Assembly: GCA_963772225.1 (NCBI GenBank)
Contig: CAVYWD010000011.1
Span: 682,001-746,000 of the forward strand
Direction: 5' to 3'
DNA: 64,000 bases
DNA from: CAVYWD01 sp963772225
GTDB taxonomy: Bacteria > Myxococcota > Myxococcia > Myxococcales > UBA5297
Part shown: piece after piece, positions 7,107 through 15,902 of the stretch
How the letters are laid out: each line of letters starts with the position of its first letter
How positions within the stretch are numbered: position 1 is the first letter of the stretch
Notes under the pieces: generated by a model
Database searches by the model: none
Seen by the model: the letters and a program-made list of their open reading frames with translations, nothing else
Told to the model about the DNA's origin: nothing
Translations under genes and position numbers: made by a program

Positions 7107-9239
7107 TCAGGGGCAGACCGGAGACGAAACGCTGCCGCCCGCGGTACCGGCCAGCCCCCAGTAGATGCCATACCTGTCCTTGTAGCGCGAGTAGTGAGGA
7201 ACGAATACCAGCTTGCTATCCGAATCCGTGTTCTTGAGCATGAACTCGAGCTTCCCGGGAGTTTGCACCAGATTGTCCCGGAGGTTGGAGAGCCATGCAT
7301 TGATGGTGGTGCTGCTATTGATCGTGATGGTCTCCTGCAAGCCCGCCGGCTTGGTCGCCTGGAGAACCTGCACGCCCTGTGGCGCCGTGGTCATGTCGTC
7401 GGTTCCGAGCCCCGCGGAGAGGACGAGCGGCCCGTACGTGAAGGCCACGACGTTCTGGTTGTCCTGCAGTCGTGAAAACTGCACGAAGAGTGGAAACGTG
7501 AGCTCCACCTTGTCATTCGCTTGCCACACCCGGCTCACGGCAAGGAAGCCGCCGGATTCGGTCGCGCTGACTGTCTGGCCGTTGACCGAAATCCCGACGT
7601 TGCAGGTCGAAGCCCAGTCGGGCTTCCTGAAGCTCACTCTGACGGCATCGCTCGGGGCTGCGGTGATGGTGATGGTCACCTTGTTCGACACAGGAAGATC
7701 GGTGGTCTGGCTCAGAGACAAACCGCGGTCTTTCCAATTCAATGTCGAGCTCACGTAATAGGTCACCCAAAGGTCCTTGGCATCGTGGAAGTACAAGCTG
7801 TCGTTGAGCCTGGTGAAGTTCTCCATGCCCGTACCGGTACAGCACCAGAAGTGGTTCGTCGGCGAGCCGAACACCTTGAAATACCCGGTCCCCATCGCCT
7901 TGAAATAGGTCGTCATTGCCGTGTCGGGATTGATCGACGAAAGGATCTCGTTGATGTGGGCTCTCTCGTAGTAGTCCGCGTACTTCACGTCGCCGCTGAC
8001 TTTGAACAGGTCGCGCCCGAGCTTGGTCATGTTGTAGGAGTTGCAGGTCTCGTTGTTCACTGCGTCGCGGTATTTGTCGAGCATTCCGGGCTCGTGAAAA
8101 TGCTCGTTTTCGCTGTTGCCGCCGGTGATGTAGGTGTGGTTCTTGAGCACAATGCTGAAGAACTGGTCGGCCGCCGTAAAATAGGACTGCTCGTTTGTCG
8201 CCAAGGTCCGGTAGCGATTGAGAGCGCCGATGAACTTGGGAATCGTCGTGTTGGCGTGCCTGCCGTTCATGGTGTCGGTGCCCGCGGCCGTGGTCGTAAA
8301 CAGGTCGGTTTCGTCGAAAATATGAGCGGCCGTCAGGTGGTTCGCCTTGTTCGTCAGCTTGTAGAGCTCGTAGAGGGCGTCGTTCATGCCGCCGTACTCC
8401 ATGCCCAGCACGCGCGATCGGGTGGCCGAATCCCAACCATTGGCTCGGGTGTAGATCCAGTCTCCCAACTTGCTCGCGACGCCCAAAGCGTCAGCGTTGT
8501 CCGTGAACTTGGCCACGTCCACGAGGCCGGCGAGGATCTTGTGCATGGTGTACCAGGGCACCCACGAGCTGACGTTCTGCCCCTCGGGGGCGCCGAACTG
8601 GTCGACCGGCGTCGCGAAGAGAAAGCCATTGGATTGCTGGTAGGTCTTGAGCAACGAGATGACGTGGTCGAGCTTGGTCTTGATCTGGGCATTCAAGGCA
8701 TCGTCGTTGCCCTTGGTTTGCCGATAGGCATGCGCCACTGCAGACAGCCAGTGCCCCATCGTATGCCCACGAATCAGAGAATTCTCCCAGCCGTCGTAGA
8801 GGTTGGTCGGGTTCGACCCCGTCGACATTGCCTTGAAGCCATTCAGGAGCCGGTCCGCATCGAGCGTCGTGAGGAGATAGGTCATCTCATTGGCAAACAG
8901 ACTCTTCTGGTATTCGTCCGTGATCTGCACCTGGTCCAACGGGAACTCCTGCAGCTTCTCTCTGCTCGACCCGCCGTCGGACGACCCGCCGTCGGACGAT
9001 CCGCCGCCGTCGGGCGATCTGCCGTCGGGCGACCCGCCGTCGGCCGATCTGCCGTCGGGCGACCCGCCGTCGGACGGGGACCCGTCGCTGGACGACCCGT
9101 CGCTGCTGGATCCGCCGCTCGAAGCATCGCGCGCGGAGGCATCGGGGTGGTATTCCTGCCCAAGCTCGCAGCCACCCGCGAAGAGCATCGAGCCGAGTGC
9201 CAGGAATAGGGACAGCCTAGGGTGAAGGCGGCAGGTCAT
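7107..9239 (-). CDS. GH127-type beta-L-arabinofuranosidase, lipoprotein
   Basis: 710 aa from the ATG at 9239, which follows GGAGGAG by 8 bp. A lipobox (LFAGGC) is followed by a Ser/Asp/Gly-Pro linker (SDGG/SPDGR repeats) and then the (alpha/alpha)6-barrel enzyme. The zinc and nucleophile set of GH127 is visible: E397 and C399 in NETCNSYNM and the pair C466-C467 in WCCTGTGMEN. GHTMGHWLSAVAHAY and MEYGGMNDALYEL are further family motifs. It should release L-arabinofuranose from plant arabinans or arabinogalactans at the cell surface. Related GH146 enzymes cannot be excluded. Confidence 0.93.
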   Translation of the reverse strand: MTCRLHPRLSLFLALGSMLFAGGCELGQEYHPDASARDASSGGSSSDGSSSDGSPSDGGSPDGRSADGGSPDGRSPDGGGSSDGGSSDGGSSREKLQEFPLDQVQITDEYQKSLFANEMTYLLTTLDADRLLNGFKAMSTGSNPTNLYDGWENSLIRGHTMGHWLSAVAHAYRQTKGNDDALNAQIKTKLDHVISLLKTYQQSNGFLFATPVDQFGAPEGQNVSSWVPWYTMHKILAGLVDVAKFTDNADALGVASKLGDWIYTRANGWDSATRSRVLGMEYGGMNDALYELYKLTNKANHLTAAHIFDETDLFTTTAAGTDTMNGRHANTTIPKFIGALNRYRTLATNEQSYFTAADQFFSIVLKNHTYITGGNSENEHFHEPGMLDKYRDAVNNETCNSYNMTKLGRDLFKVSGDVKYADYYERAHINEILSSINPDTAMTTYFKAMGTGYFKVFGSPTNHFWCCTGTGMENFTRLNDSLYFHDAKDLWVTYYVSSTLNWKDRGLSLSQTTDLPVSNKVTITITAAPSDAVRVSFRKPDWASTCNVGISVNGQTVSATESGGFLAVSRVWQANDKVELTFPLFVQFSRLQDNQNVVAFTYGPLVLSAGLGTDDMTTAPQGVQVLQATKPAGLQETITINSSTTINAWLSNLRDNLVQTPGKLEFMLKNTDSDSKLVFVPHYSRYKDRYGIYWGLAGTAGGSVSSPVCP

Positions 9240-9514
9240 CGCAACTCTCCTCCACCGAGCCAGGACTGTGAGCCCGGGTTGGGATTGAGAGCTGAGCTGC
9301 AAAGTCGGGTCAAGAATCGACCCGGATGCCGGTAACTTGGCGCCGTTCTTGGACTCGCGGCCCTGCGATGAAAGCAAGGCAGCGCATGAAGGCCTCCTCG
9401 GCGGGCGATTGTGCGCGCGTTCACTCCGCGCGCATCGCCGGATAGATGCCGAAGACGAGCCCAGTCAGGACCCGACCGCGTCACGGCCATCGCGCCCGAG
9501 CGCGAGCCGCCGAC

Positions 9515-11359
9515 CTACACCGTGGCGAATGCCTCGGCGGCGAGGTCGAGCGCGCTCCGGTCCTCGCCGGCGATCTGCTTGGCCTTGAGCGGCACGGCCG
9601 CGAGCGCGTTGCGCGCGTAGTAGACCGCCGAGGACCTCTTGCCGGCGTAGAACGCCAAGTCCGGATGACCGCTCGAGAGCGCCGCCGACGCCTTGGAAGC
9701 GACGGCCGCGGCGTCGAGCAGGAGCCACCCCACCGCGAGCTCGCTCATCATCTCCAGGAAGCGGTTGGCGCTCGCGGGCACGAGCTCGAACTTCCCCGAC
9801 TGGCTCCACTCCAAATACTTCTGCGCCGTGGCGCCCACCGCCTGCTGCGCCTGGACCAGGAGCCGCACCGATTCCCCGAGCGCCGGGTCCTCTCGGTGCG
9901 CCTCGACGAAGGCGCTCACGTCGGCCATGAAGGCCATGAGCGGCGCGCCCCCGGCCTGGCCGAGCTTGCGCCCGACCAAGTCCATGGCCTGGATGTGGCT
10001 TGTGCCCTCGTAGATGGTGAAGACCTTCACGTCGCGCACGTACTGCTCGACGGGGTAGTCGCGCGAGACGCCGGCGCCGCCCAAAACTTGAAGTGCCGCG
10101 GTGCAGACGTTCCAGGCCTGCTCCGACGAGTAGGCCTTCAGGAGCGGCGTGAGCAGGTCGACCTGGCCCTTGTGGTAGGTCGCCTGCGGCTCGTCCTTCC
10201 CGGCGGCGGCGCGGGCGCGGTCCATGTGCATCGTGAGCTTGCAGAGCAGCGCGCGCACGCCCTCGACCTTCGCCTTCATGTCGAGCAGCATTCGCCGAAC
10301 GTCGGCGTGCTCGAGGATGGCCACCCGCGGCGCGGCCGGGTCTTTGAAGTTCTTGATGGACGGCCCCTGCTTGCGCTCGCGCGCGTAGTCCAGGGCGTTT
10401 AGGTAGGCGCTCGAGGCGATCCCCAGGCCCTGGATGCCGACGGCGATGCGGGCGGTGTTCATCAGCTTGAACATCTGGCTCATGCCCAGGTGCTCGACCG
10501 CCCCGATGAGCTCGCCGACGCAGCGGCCGTTCTCGCCGAAGTTGAGGACGCAGGTGGCCGAGCCGTTGATGCCGATCTTGTGCTCGAGGCCGCCCACCGC
10601 GACGTCGTTGCGCTCGCCCAGGGAGCCGTCGGCGCGGACGTGGAGCTTGGGGACGATGAAGAGCGACAGACCCTTGGTCCCGGGCGCGGCGCCCTCGACG
10701 CGCGCCAACACCATGTGAACCACGTTCTGGGACAGATCGTGGTCGCCGGAGGAGATGAAGATCTTGGTGCCCTCGATGGAGTAGGTCCCGTCGGGGTTCT
10801 TCCGCGCCCGGGTCTTGGCCGCGCCCACGTCGCTGCCGGCCTGCGGCTCGGTCAGGCACATGGTCCCCGCGAAGGTGCCGTCCAGCATCTTCTCCAGGTA
10901 GCGCCGCTTCTGGTCGGGCGTGCCGAACGCCTCCACGAGCTCCAGCGCGCCCGCGGTGAGTCCCGGGTACATCGCGAACGCGCAGTTCGAGCCCGAGAGC
11001 ATCTCCTCGACCATCGCGTGCAGGGTGTATGGGCCACCCTGGCCGCCCGCCTCGACGGGAACCGCGAGCGACTTGAAGCCGAGCTGATACAGCTCCTGCC
11101 AGGCCTCGCGAAACCCCGCCGGCGCCCGGACCTGCCCGTTTTCGAGCCGGCAGCCCTCGCGGTCACCCGAGGCATTGAGCGGGCCCGTCACCTCCGTCGC
11201 GAACCGGTAGCTCTGCTGCAGCGTCTGGCGGCAAGTGGTCTCGTCCCAGTCCTGGAACGGCGCCGTCCCCAGGAGCTCCCCCAGCCGAAACTGCTCGAAG
11301 AGGACGAAGCTCACCTCTCTCAAATCCGCTCGATACCGGTTTGCGTTGGCCTTGGCCAT
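9515..11359 (-). CDS. acyl-CoA dehydrogenase (long FadE type)
   Basis: 614 aa flavoprotein of fatty-acid beta-oxidation. FAD/substrate motifs MCLTEPQAGSDVGAA, FISSGDHDLSQN and AALQVLGGAGVSRDYPVEQ are seen. The catalytic glutamate lies in VFTIYEGTSHIQAMDLVGRK. A C-terminal extension of about 130 aa after this is typical of the ~600-aa subfamily. The start at 11359 (MAKANANRYRADL) has a GAGG site 7 bp upstream; the open frame extends further without support. Monocistronic here. Chain length preference cannot be read. Confidence 0.93.
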   Translation of the reverse strand: MAKANANRYRADLREVSFVLFEQFRLGELLGTAPFQDWDETTCRQTLQQSYRFATEVTGPLNASGDREGCRLENGQVRAPAGFREAWQELYQLGFKSLAVPVEAGGQGGPYTLHAMVEEMLSGSNCAFAMYPGLTAGALELVEAFGTPDQKRRYLEKMLDGTFAGTMCLTEPQAGSDVGAAKTRARKNPDGTYSIEGTKIFISSGDHDLSQNVVHMVLARVEGAAPGTKGLSLFIVPKLHVRADGSLGERNDVAVGGLEHKIGINGSATCVLNFGENGRCVGELIGAVEHLGMSQMFKLMNTARIAVGIQGLGIASSAYLNALDYARERKQGPSIKNFKDPAAPRVAILEHADVRRMLLDMKAKVEGVRALLCKLTMHMDRARAAAGKDEPQATYHKGQVDLLTPLLKAYSSEQAWNVCTAALQVLGGAGVSRDYPVEQYVRDVKVFTIYEGTSHIQAMDLVGRKLGQAGGAPLMAFMADVSAFVEAHREDPALGESVRLLVQAQQAVGATAQKYLEWSQSGKFELVPASANRFLEMMSELAVGWLLLDAAAVASKASAALSSGHPDLAFYAGKRSSAVYYARNALAAVPLKAKQIAGEDRSALDLAAEAFATV

Positions 11360-11748
11360 GGCGACCTCGCTCGAAAGAGCCGTGCGTTGGATCGTGACGT
11401 GGTGGACATTGGTAACAGCCCTCGCCGCGGTAACGCAAGGCGTCACGGTCGGATTCACGATCGGATCCGAGGCCAGCGCTCCTCGGACACTTCACCCGAA
11501 GGCGCCGAGAGCTGGGCACCGCTGCCCTCCGCGCGGGGGCGAAGTCCGGGGGTCCTGGCCGCTTGAGGAGACATCGCCCGAACGCCGCGCGCGCTGGGAT
11601 CGCTTCCACGCCGAGAACCTGGCGCTCGTCTCGAACGCGGGCAACCGCCCGTCCGCCGAGCTCCACCGAGGGAGGCGATGCTCCGCCGTCGGCTCGCGGC
11701 GCCGAAACCGCCGCAACGGGCGGGGCACGAGAGAGTAGATTGGCGCCC
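11360..11748. other. intergenic region, acyl-CoA dehydrogenase / CxxCC protein
   Basis: Divergent intergenic region of 389 bp. I see no domain, repeat or strong hairpin; open frames here are biased shadows. It must hold the two promoters. Confidence 0.5.
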
Positions 11749-12279
11749 ATGGGCGCAAGGGCCATCTGCGCGGAGTGCGCGCTCGCCAAGGGCGGCGTCT
11801 GCTGCGAGGTCGCAGCGGGCGAAAAGCTCGCGACGCTCACGTTCGCCGACATGGCGCGGATCGAGGCCGCGACGGGCTTGAATCGCGCGCGGTTCACCGA
11901 GCGCGAGGACCTGGACCCCGCCGTTCGCCTCGCGTACGAGACCACCCGGCCGCTGTACCGCGGGATGTTCGTGGGCGGCGCGCGCCACGGCCTGAAGGCG
12001 CGGCGGGGCGCGTGCACTTTCCTCGAGCGGGGCGCGGGTTGCACCCTCCCTGCCGAAGCCCTGCCCATGGCGTGCCGCCTCTACCCTTTCGACTTCGACC
12101 TCGCGGGCCGCTTGACCCTGCTCGACGCTCCGCACTGCCTGGCGCTGGACCGAGCGGAGGACCTGCGGGCCCTGCTGCGAATGATGGGCGCGTCGCGCAG
12201 CTCTCTCGAGAAGCTGAGGCGGAAGGCGCGGGCCGAAACCGAGGAGCACGCGGCGGAGCTCGAGCGGCGAAGGCGCTGA
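11749..12279 (+). CDS. YkgJ-type CxxCC cysteine-cluster protein
   Basis: 176 aa. The N-terminal CAECALAKGGVCCEV, then GACTFLERGAGCTLPAEALPMACRLYPF, give the conserved Cys set of the YkgJ/UPF0153 family, thought to bind zinc or an iron-sulfur cluster. The C-terminus is a charged helix. The ATG at 11749 is the first start that keeps the Cys cluster near the N-terminus; upstream in-frame sequence is low-complexity. Function of the family is unknown. Confidence 0.82.
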   Translation: MGARAICAECALAKGGVCCEVAAGEKLATLTFADMARIEAATGLNRARFTEREDLDPAVRLAYETTRPLYRGMFVGGARHGLKARRGACTFLERGAGCTLPAEALPMACRLYPFDFDLAGRLTLLDAPHCLALDRAEDLRALLRMMGASRSSLEKLRRKARAETEEHAAELERRRR

Positions 12280-12293
12280 GGCGCTCGAGCGGT

Positions 12294-12510
12294 CGTCGAG
12301 CGCATCTGCTCGGCGGCGCTGGGCTCTGTCCCAGGGGGCAGCGCCTGGCGTGCCGCCAGCGCGATGGGGTGGCCGGAGCGCTCTTCGAGGCCGGCCAGGA
12401 CCGCGAGCGCCTCGGCCTCGCTGGCGCGCTCCACCTCGACCGAGAGCAGGCTCGGGCGGCCCAGGGTCAGGGTCCCCGTTTTGTCGAAGGCGATGTCTTC
12501 GCGGCCGCGA
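12294..12510 (-). pseudogene. P-type metal ATPase remnant (phosphorylation site)
   Basis: The minus frame reads DIAFDKTGTLTLGRPSLLSV then EVERASEAEALAVLAGLEER and SGHPIALAARQAL. This is the phosphorylation motif DKTGTLT plus the following SGHP segment of P1B heavy-metal ATPases such as CopA/ZntA. Sequence on both sides is unrelated: no transmembrane segments and no GDGxND motif. Only about 70 codons survive, so it cannot function. Confidence 0.65.
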
Positions 12511-12641
12511 CCTGGTCGAGCGCGCCCTCGCCGGCCCGCTCCCGTCTGCGCGGTGGCCGGCGGCGCGCGCGCTGACCAGTCTTGGACCATCGGGCCCTCG
12601 AGCGGCCCCATCCGTCGCGCGGCGACGGCGAGGCCTAGGTC

Positions 12642-14219
12642 GTGAACCAACCTTCCGAGCGCTCGGCAGGCGTGCTCCTGCCGCTCTTCTCCATCCGAAG
12701 CGAGCACGGCTGGGGCGTGGGAGAGCTCACCGACCTCGCGGGCATCGCCCCGTGGATGACCAAGGCCGGCCTCTCGATGATCATGGTGCTCCCGCTGCTC
12801 GAGACGGAGCCCGGGCAGACCAGCCCCTACTCCGCCCTCTCGGCGTTCGCGCTGGACCCGGCCTACCTCGACGTCGAGCGGATCGACGACTTCTCGGAAA
12901 TAGGCGGCGCCGGCGCCCTGCCACCCGAGGACCGAGCGACGCTCGAGAGAGCGCGCGCTTCGCCGCGGGTCGACTGGGGCGCCGTCCGCTCGCTGAAGAC
13001 GAGCTGGCTGCGGCGCTGCTTCGCCCGGTTCGTGGCCTCCGGGGCCGCGGTGGGCTCCGCGCGCGCGAAGGACCTGGCCGAGTTTCGGGAGAGCCACGCC
13101 GACTGGCTGCCCGACTACCTTCTCTTCCGCGCCCTCAAAGAAGCCACCCCTCAGACCTCCTGGCGGGCCTGGGACGAGCCGCTGAAGAGCCGCGCCCCAG
13201 AGGCCCTGGCCGCGGCCCGAGAGCGGACCGCCGTGGACCGCGCGTACTTCGAGTACGTCCAGTGGCAGGCCTATCGACAGCTCGCCGCGGCGCGGACGCA
13301 GGCGCGGCTGCACGGCGCCCTCCTCGTGGGCGACCTGCCGTTCATGGTCGACCTGGAGAGCGCCGACGCCTGGGCGCGCCAGAACGAGTTCCGCTTCGAT
13401 GCGACCATCGGCGCGCCGCCCGACGCCTACTCCGCCGATGGCCAGGACTGGGGCCTGCCCGCCTACCGCTGGGACGTCGTCGCGCCCCGCGGGTACGAGT
13501 GGCTGCGCCTGAGGGGAGCGCGGGCGGCAGAGGCCTTCGACCGGGTGCGGGTCGACCACGTCGTCGGCTTCTACCGCACCTACGTCCGGCCGAGGGGCCC
13601 CGGGGCGGCGCCGCCGTCCTTCTCGCCGCTCACCGAGAAGGAGCAGCTCGTCCAGGGCGAGGCCATCATGGCCGCGCTCGGCTCGGGCGGCGCGGGGCTC
13701 ATCGCCGAGGACCTGGGGATGGTGCCGCCGTTCGTGCGCGCCTCGCTGACGCTGCTGGGCGTCCCGGGTTTTCGCGTGCTGCGCTGGGAGAAGGACGGCG
13801 ACCTCTTCCGCGACCCGGTGAAGTGGCCCGCCCTGTCGGTCGCCGCGACCGGGACCCACGACACGGACACCGCCGCGGTCTGGTGGGAGCAGCTCGGCGA
13901 CGGCGAGCGCGAGGCGCTCCTGTCGCTCAAGGCCTTTCGAGGACTGCCCCGGCGCGACGCCGGCCGCTTCAGCCCCGAGGTGCACCGCGCGCTCCTGGAG
14001 GCCCTGTACGGAAGCGGCTCCGACCTGCTCCTGATGCCGGTGCAAGACCTGTTCGGCGAGCGCGAGCGGATCAACCTGCCGGGGACCGTGCTCCCGGAGA
14101 ACTGGACCTACCGGATGCCTTACAGCATCGCCGACCTCGAGTTCGAGCCCCGGGCGCGCGAGCTCACCGCCCAGCTCGCAGACCTCGCCCATCGACATCG
14201 CCGGCGCGCGGGCGGCTGA
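12642..14219 (+). CDS. malQ: 4-alpha-glucanotransferase (GH77)
   Basis: 525 aa, full length for the short GH77 form. It opens GVLLPLFSIRSEHGWGVGEL, the substrate-side loop of amylomaltases. The nucleophile Asp lies in FDRVRVDHVVGFYR, the acid/base Glu in GLIAEDLGMV, and the third acid in TGTHDTDTAAVWW. It transfers glucan segments between maltodextrins in cytosolic glycogen or maltose metabolism. GTG start with purine-rich AGG sequence upstream. It stands alone, facing the cassette 1 operon end. Confidence 0.95.
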   Translation: MNQPSERSAGVLLPLFSIRSEHGWGVGELTDLAGIAPWMTKAGLSMIMVLPLLETEPGQTSPYSALSAFALDPAYLDVERIDDFSEIGGAGALPPEDRATLERARASPRVDWGAVRSLKTSWLRRCFARFVASGAAVGSARAKDLAEFRESHADWLPDYLLFRALKEATPQTSWRAWDEPLKSRAPEALAAARERTAVDRAYFEYVQWQAYRQLAAARTQARLHGALLVGDLPFMVDLESADAWARQNEFRFDATIGAPPDAYSADGQDWGLPAYRWDVVAPRGYEWLRLRGARAAEAFDRVRVDHVVGFYRTYVRPRGPGAAPPSFSPLTEKEQLVQGEAIMAALGSGGAGLIAEDLGMVPPFVRASLTLLGVPGFRVLRWEKDGDLFRDPVKWPALSVAATGTHDTDTAAVWWEQLGDGEREALLSLKAFRGLPRRDAGRFSPEVHRALLEALYGSGSDLLLMPVQDLFGERERINLPGTVLPENWTYRMPYSIADLEFEPRARELTAQLADLAHRHRRRAGG

Positions 14220-14243
14220 TCGCAGGCGGCGCGAGCCAGCCCC

Positions 14244-14972
14244 TCAAGGACCGCCCGCGTCGGCGCGCTCTTCGACCGCCGGCTTGGGTGCTTTTTCGGC
14301 GTGCGGGTTGATCGGCAAAAGCCCTCTCACCATCTCCAGGCTGGGGAGCGGCGCCGCGGCGAAGCGCTCCGGGAACGCGGAGGTGGCCCCGGTGCCGCGC
14401 CGCACGAGCTCGTACCCCAGGCCGCTGGAGTAGAGGACCTTCACCATCTGCAGCGGCTGGACCTCGTCGCTCGACCAGAGCTCGACGGAGTGGCCCTTCG
14501 CCGCCTCGCGCGTATGCCGGCAGCTCTTGAAGAGCCCGGCGGCGGTTCGCAAGGAGACGAAGTCGAACGCGGCGTTCGCGCTCGGCCGCGAGCAGCTCCC
14601 GGCCTTCGCCTCCGATGCGGCGGCTCTGGGCGGAGCGAAGAACTGACGGCCGCGCTTCAGGACGACGACCTCCGGAACGCCGGACGCGGTGACGCGCAGG
14701 GCGTTGTCGCCGGACCGGTCGAACCAGAGCTCGAGCCAGCGCCGCGCCTTCCCCTCCCACGGCGCCTCGACCAGAAGGACCCGAAGGTCCATTCCGGGCA
14801 GCCTCTTGCCGCCGCTCAGAGTCGCGTACTCGGACCACTCGCCCAGAGGAGCGTCGCTCGCCGCGAATCGAAGGAGGTCCTGCGGAGCGGGCGCGCACGG
14901 AGCGTCGGCCCGAGCCGAGGGCGGACACAGCCCGGCGACGGCCATGCTGAGAGCCATGAGCGCCGGCCTCAT
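14244..14972 (-). CDS. exported protein of cassette 1 (p242), paralogue of 33127-33840
   Basis: 242 aa with a signal peptide (MRPALMALSMAVAGLCPPSARA). Not a known family. The body GEWSEYATLSGGKR, DLRVLLVEAPWEGKARRWLE and QMVKVLYSSGLGYELV aligns by eye with GEYVEYEIRRAG, KVRVAYVLDKTEGPQTLRQV and GVESVEFGGDRWVAT of the cassette 2 protein. Four cysteines in the mature part suggest disulphides. Start at 14972 overlaps the stop of the upstream gene by 4 bp, so it is the last gene of the operon. Probably periplasmic. Confidence 0.72.
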   Translation of the reverse strand: MRPALMALSMAVAGLCPPSARADAPCAPAPQDLLRFAASDAPLGEWSEYATLSGGKRLPGMDLRVLLVEAPWEGKARRWLELWFDRSGDNALRVTASGVPEVVVLKRGRQFFAPPRAAASEAKAGSCSRPSANAAFDFVSLRTAAGLFKSCRHTREAAKGHSVELWSSDEVQPLQMVKVLYSSGLGYELVRRGTGATSAFPERFAAAPLPSLEMVRGLLPINPHAEKAPKPAVEERADAGGP

Positions 14973-15631
14973 CGCGCCTCTCCCCGAACCACCGCGACCC
15001 TGCCGACGCCGTCCTTGACCATGGTGGGAGAGCCTTTCGGGAGGCGGTCGAGCGTCACGGCGGTGAGCCAGAAGGCGCCGGCGCCGTCGCACGCCAAGTA
15101 GAGCGTTCCCGGGGCATCCCCGGGGCGAGCTTCGCGAACCGGGCCGCTGCTCGAGGAATCGACCACCACTCGAAACGGCAGGGGCCGGCCATGTGAAAAG
15201 AAGCCCGTCGACGAGGAATCGCCCGGGGGCAGACAGGCGGGTGCAGCGTCGCCCTCGCATGGGCGTGAAACCTGCTCGAGCCTCTGGGAGAGCGCCTCCA
15301 TGGCCGCGAGCGCTCGCTCCGCGGGGAGCGCGCCCGCATCCGAGGCGATCGGCAGAGGTCCCCGCCACGCGGTGAGCAGCAATGCGCCGAGGGGCGCCAG
15401 ATGAACCGCGACCGGCATGCGCCACCTCGAGAAGGTCGCGCCACAGAGCCAGACGGCGTACGCCGCCGCCACCCCCAGCCCTCCGAGCGCGACCGGGAGA
15501 CACGGGGCGCCCGGCGAATAGACCGCCGGCGAGAGGAGGAGGTCGATGCTTCGCCGAAGCGCGGGCGCATTCCGCGCCACGGTCGTCACCAGGAGGCCTG
15601 CAAAGAGAATGAATCGCAATCCGCGAACCAT
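14969..15631 (-). CDS. membrane-anchored/exported hypothetical protein of cassette 1 (p220)
   Basis: 220 aa. Hydrophobic N-terminal segments (FILFAGLLVTTVA; LGGLGVAAAYAVWLCGAT; AVHLAPLGALLLTAW) give two or three membrane spans. They are followed by a soluble domain with ACDGAGAFWLTAVTLDRLP. I do not recognise it and see no counterpart in cassette 2. The ATG at 15631 was chosen over an upstream in-frame ATG because the latter overlaps the 65-aa gene. Translationally coupled to the downstream gene. Confidence 0.62.
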   Translation of the reverse strand: MVRGLRFILFAGLLVTTVARNAPALRRSIDLLLSPAVYSPGAPCLPVALGGLGVAAAYAVWLCGATFSRWRMPVAVHLAPLGALLLTAWRGPLPIASDAGALPAERALAAMEALSQRLEQVSRPCEGDAAPACLPPGDSSSTGFFSHGRPLPFRVVVDSSSSGPVREARPGDAPGTLYLACDGAGAFWLTAVTLDRLPKGSPTMVKDGVGRVAVVRGEAR

Positions 15632-15689
15632 CGAGGAGTCCCTCGGAGAATGGCCATGAATACGAGACAGAATTCGAGGTCGGAGCAGC

Positions 15690-15887
15690 TCACGGAATGG
15701 GAAGCCCCAGCACGAGCCAAAACCCGTGCACATAGGCTTCGTAGGCCTGAAAGCTCGCCGGGAGAAAGCCCGCAACTCCCGCCGCGGTCCCGATGAGCAG
15801 AAAAAGCGTCAAAAACGAATACTCCGCGCTCGACTGTCCCGACTCCGCCGCGGACGAAGCCCGGCCTCTCGCTCCGAAGATCAGCAT
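15690..15887 (-). CDS. 65-aa Flp/pseudopilin-like peptide, cassette 1
   Basis: Short protein with GQSSAEYSFLTLFLLIGTAAG, i.e. a prepilin-like start (G, then E five residues on, then a hydrophobic helix) as in Flp/TadE proteins. The C-terminus YEAYVHGFWLVLGLPIP is closely shared with FSVYVRGFYIVLGYPIG of the cassette 2 peptide. GGAGGGGAG lies just upstream of the ATG. It could be cleaved by a prepilin peptidase and assembled, or be a small membrane partner; neither is shown. Confidence 0.75.
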   Translation of the reverse strand: MLIFGARGRASSAAESGQSSAEYSFLTLFLLIGTAAGVAGFLPASFQAYEAYVHGFWLVLGLPIP

Positions 15888-15902
15888 GCGCTCCCCTCCG
15901 CA

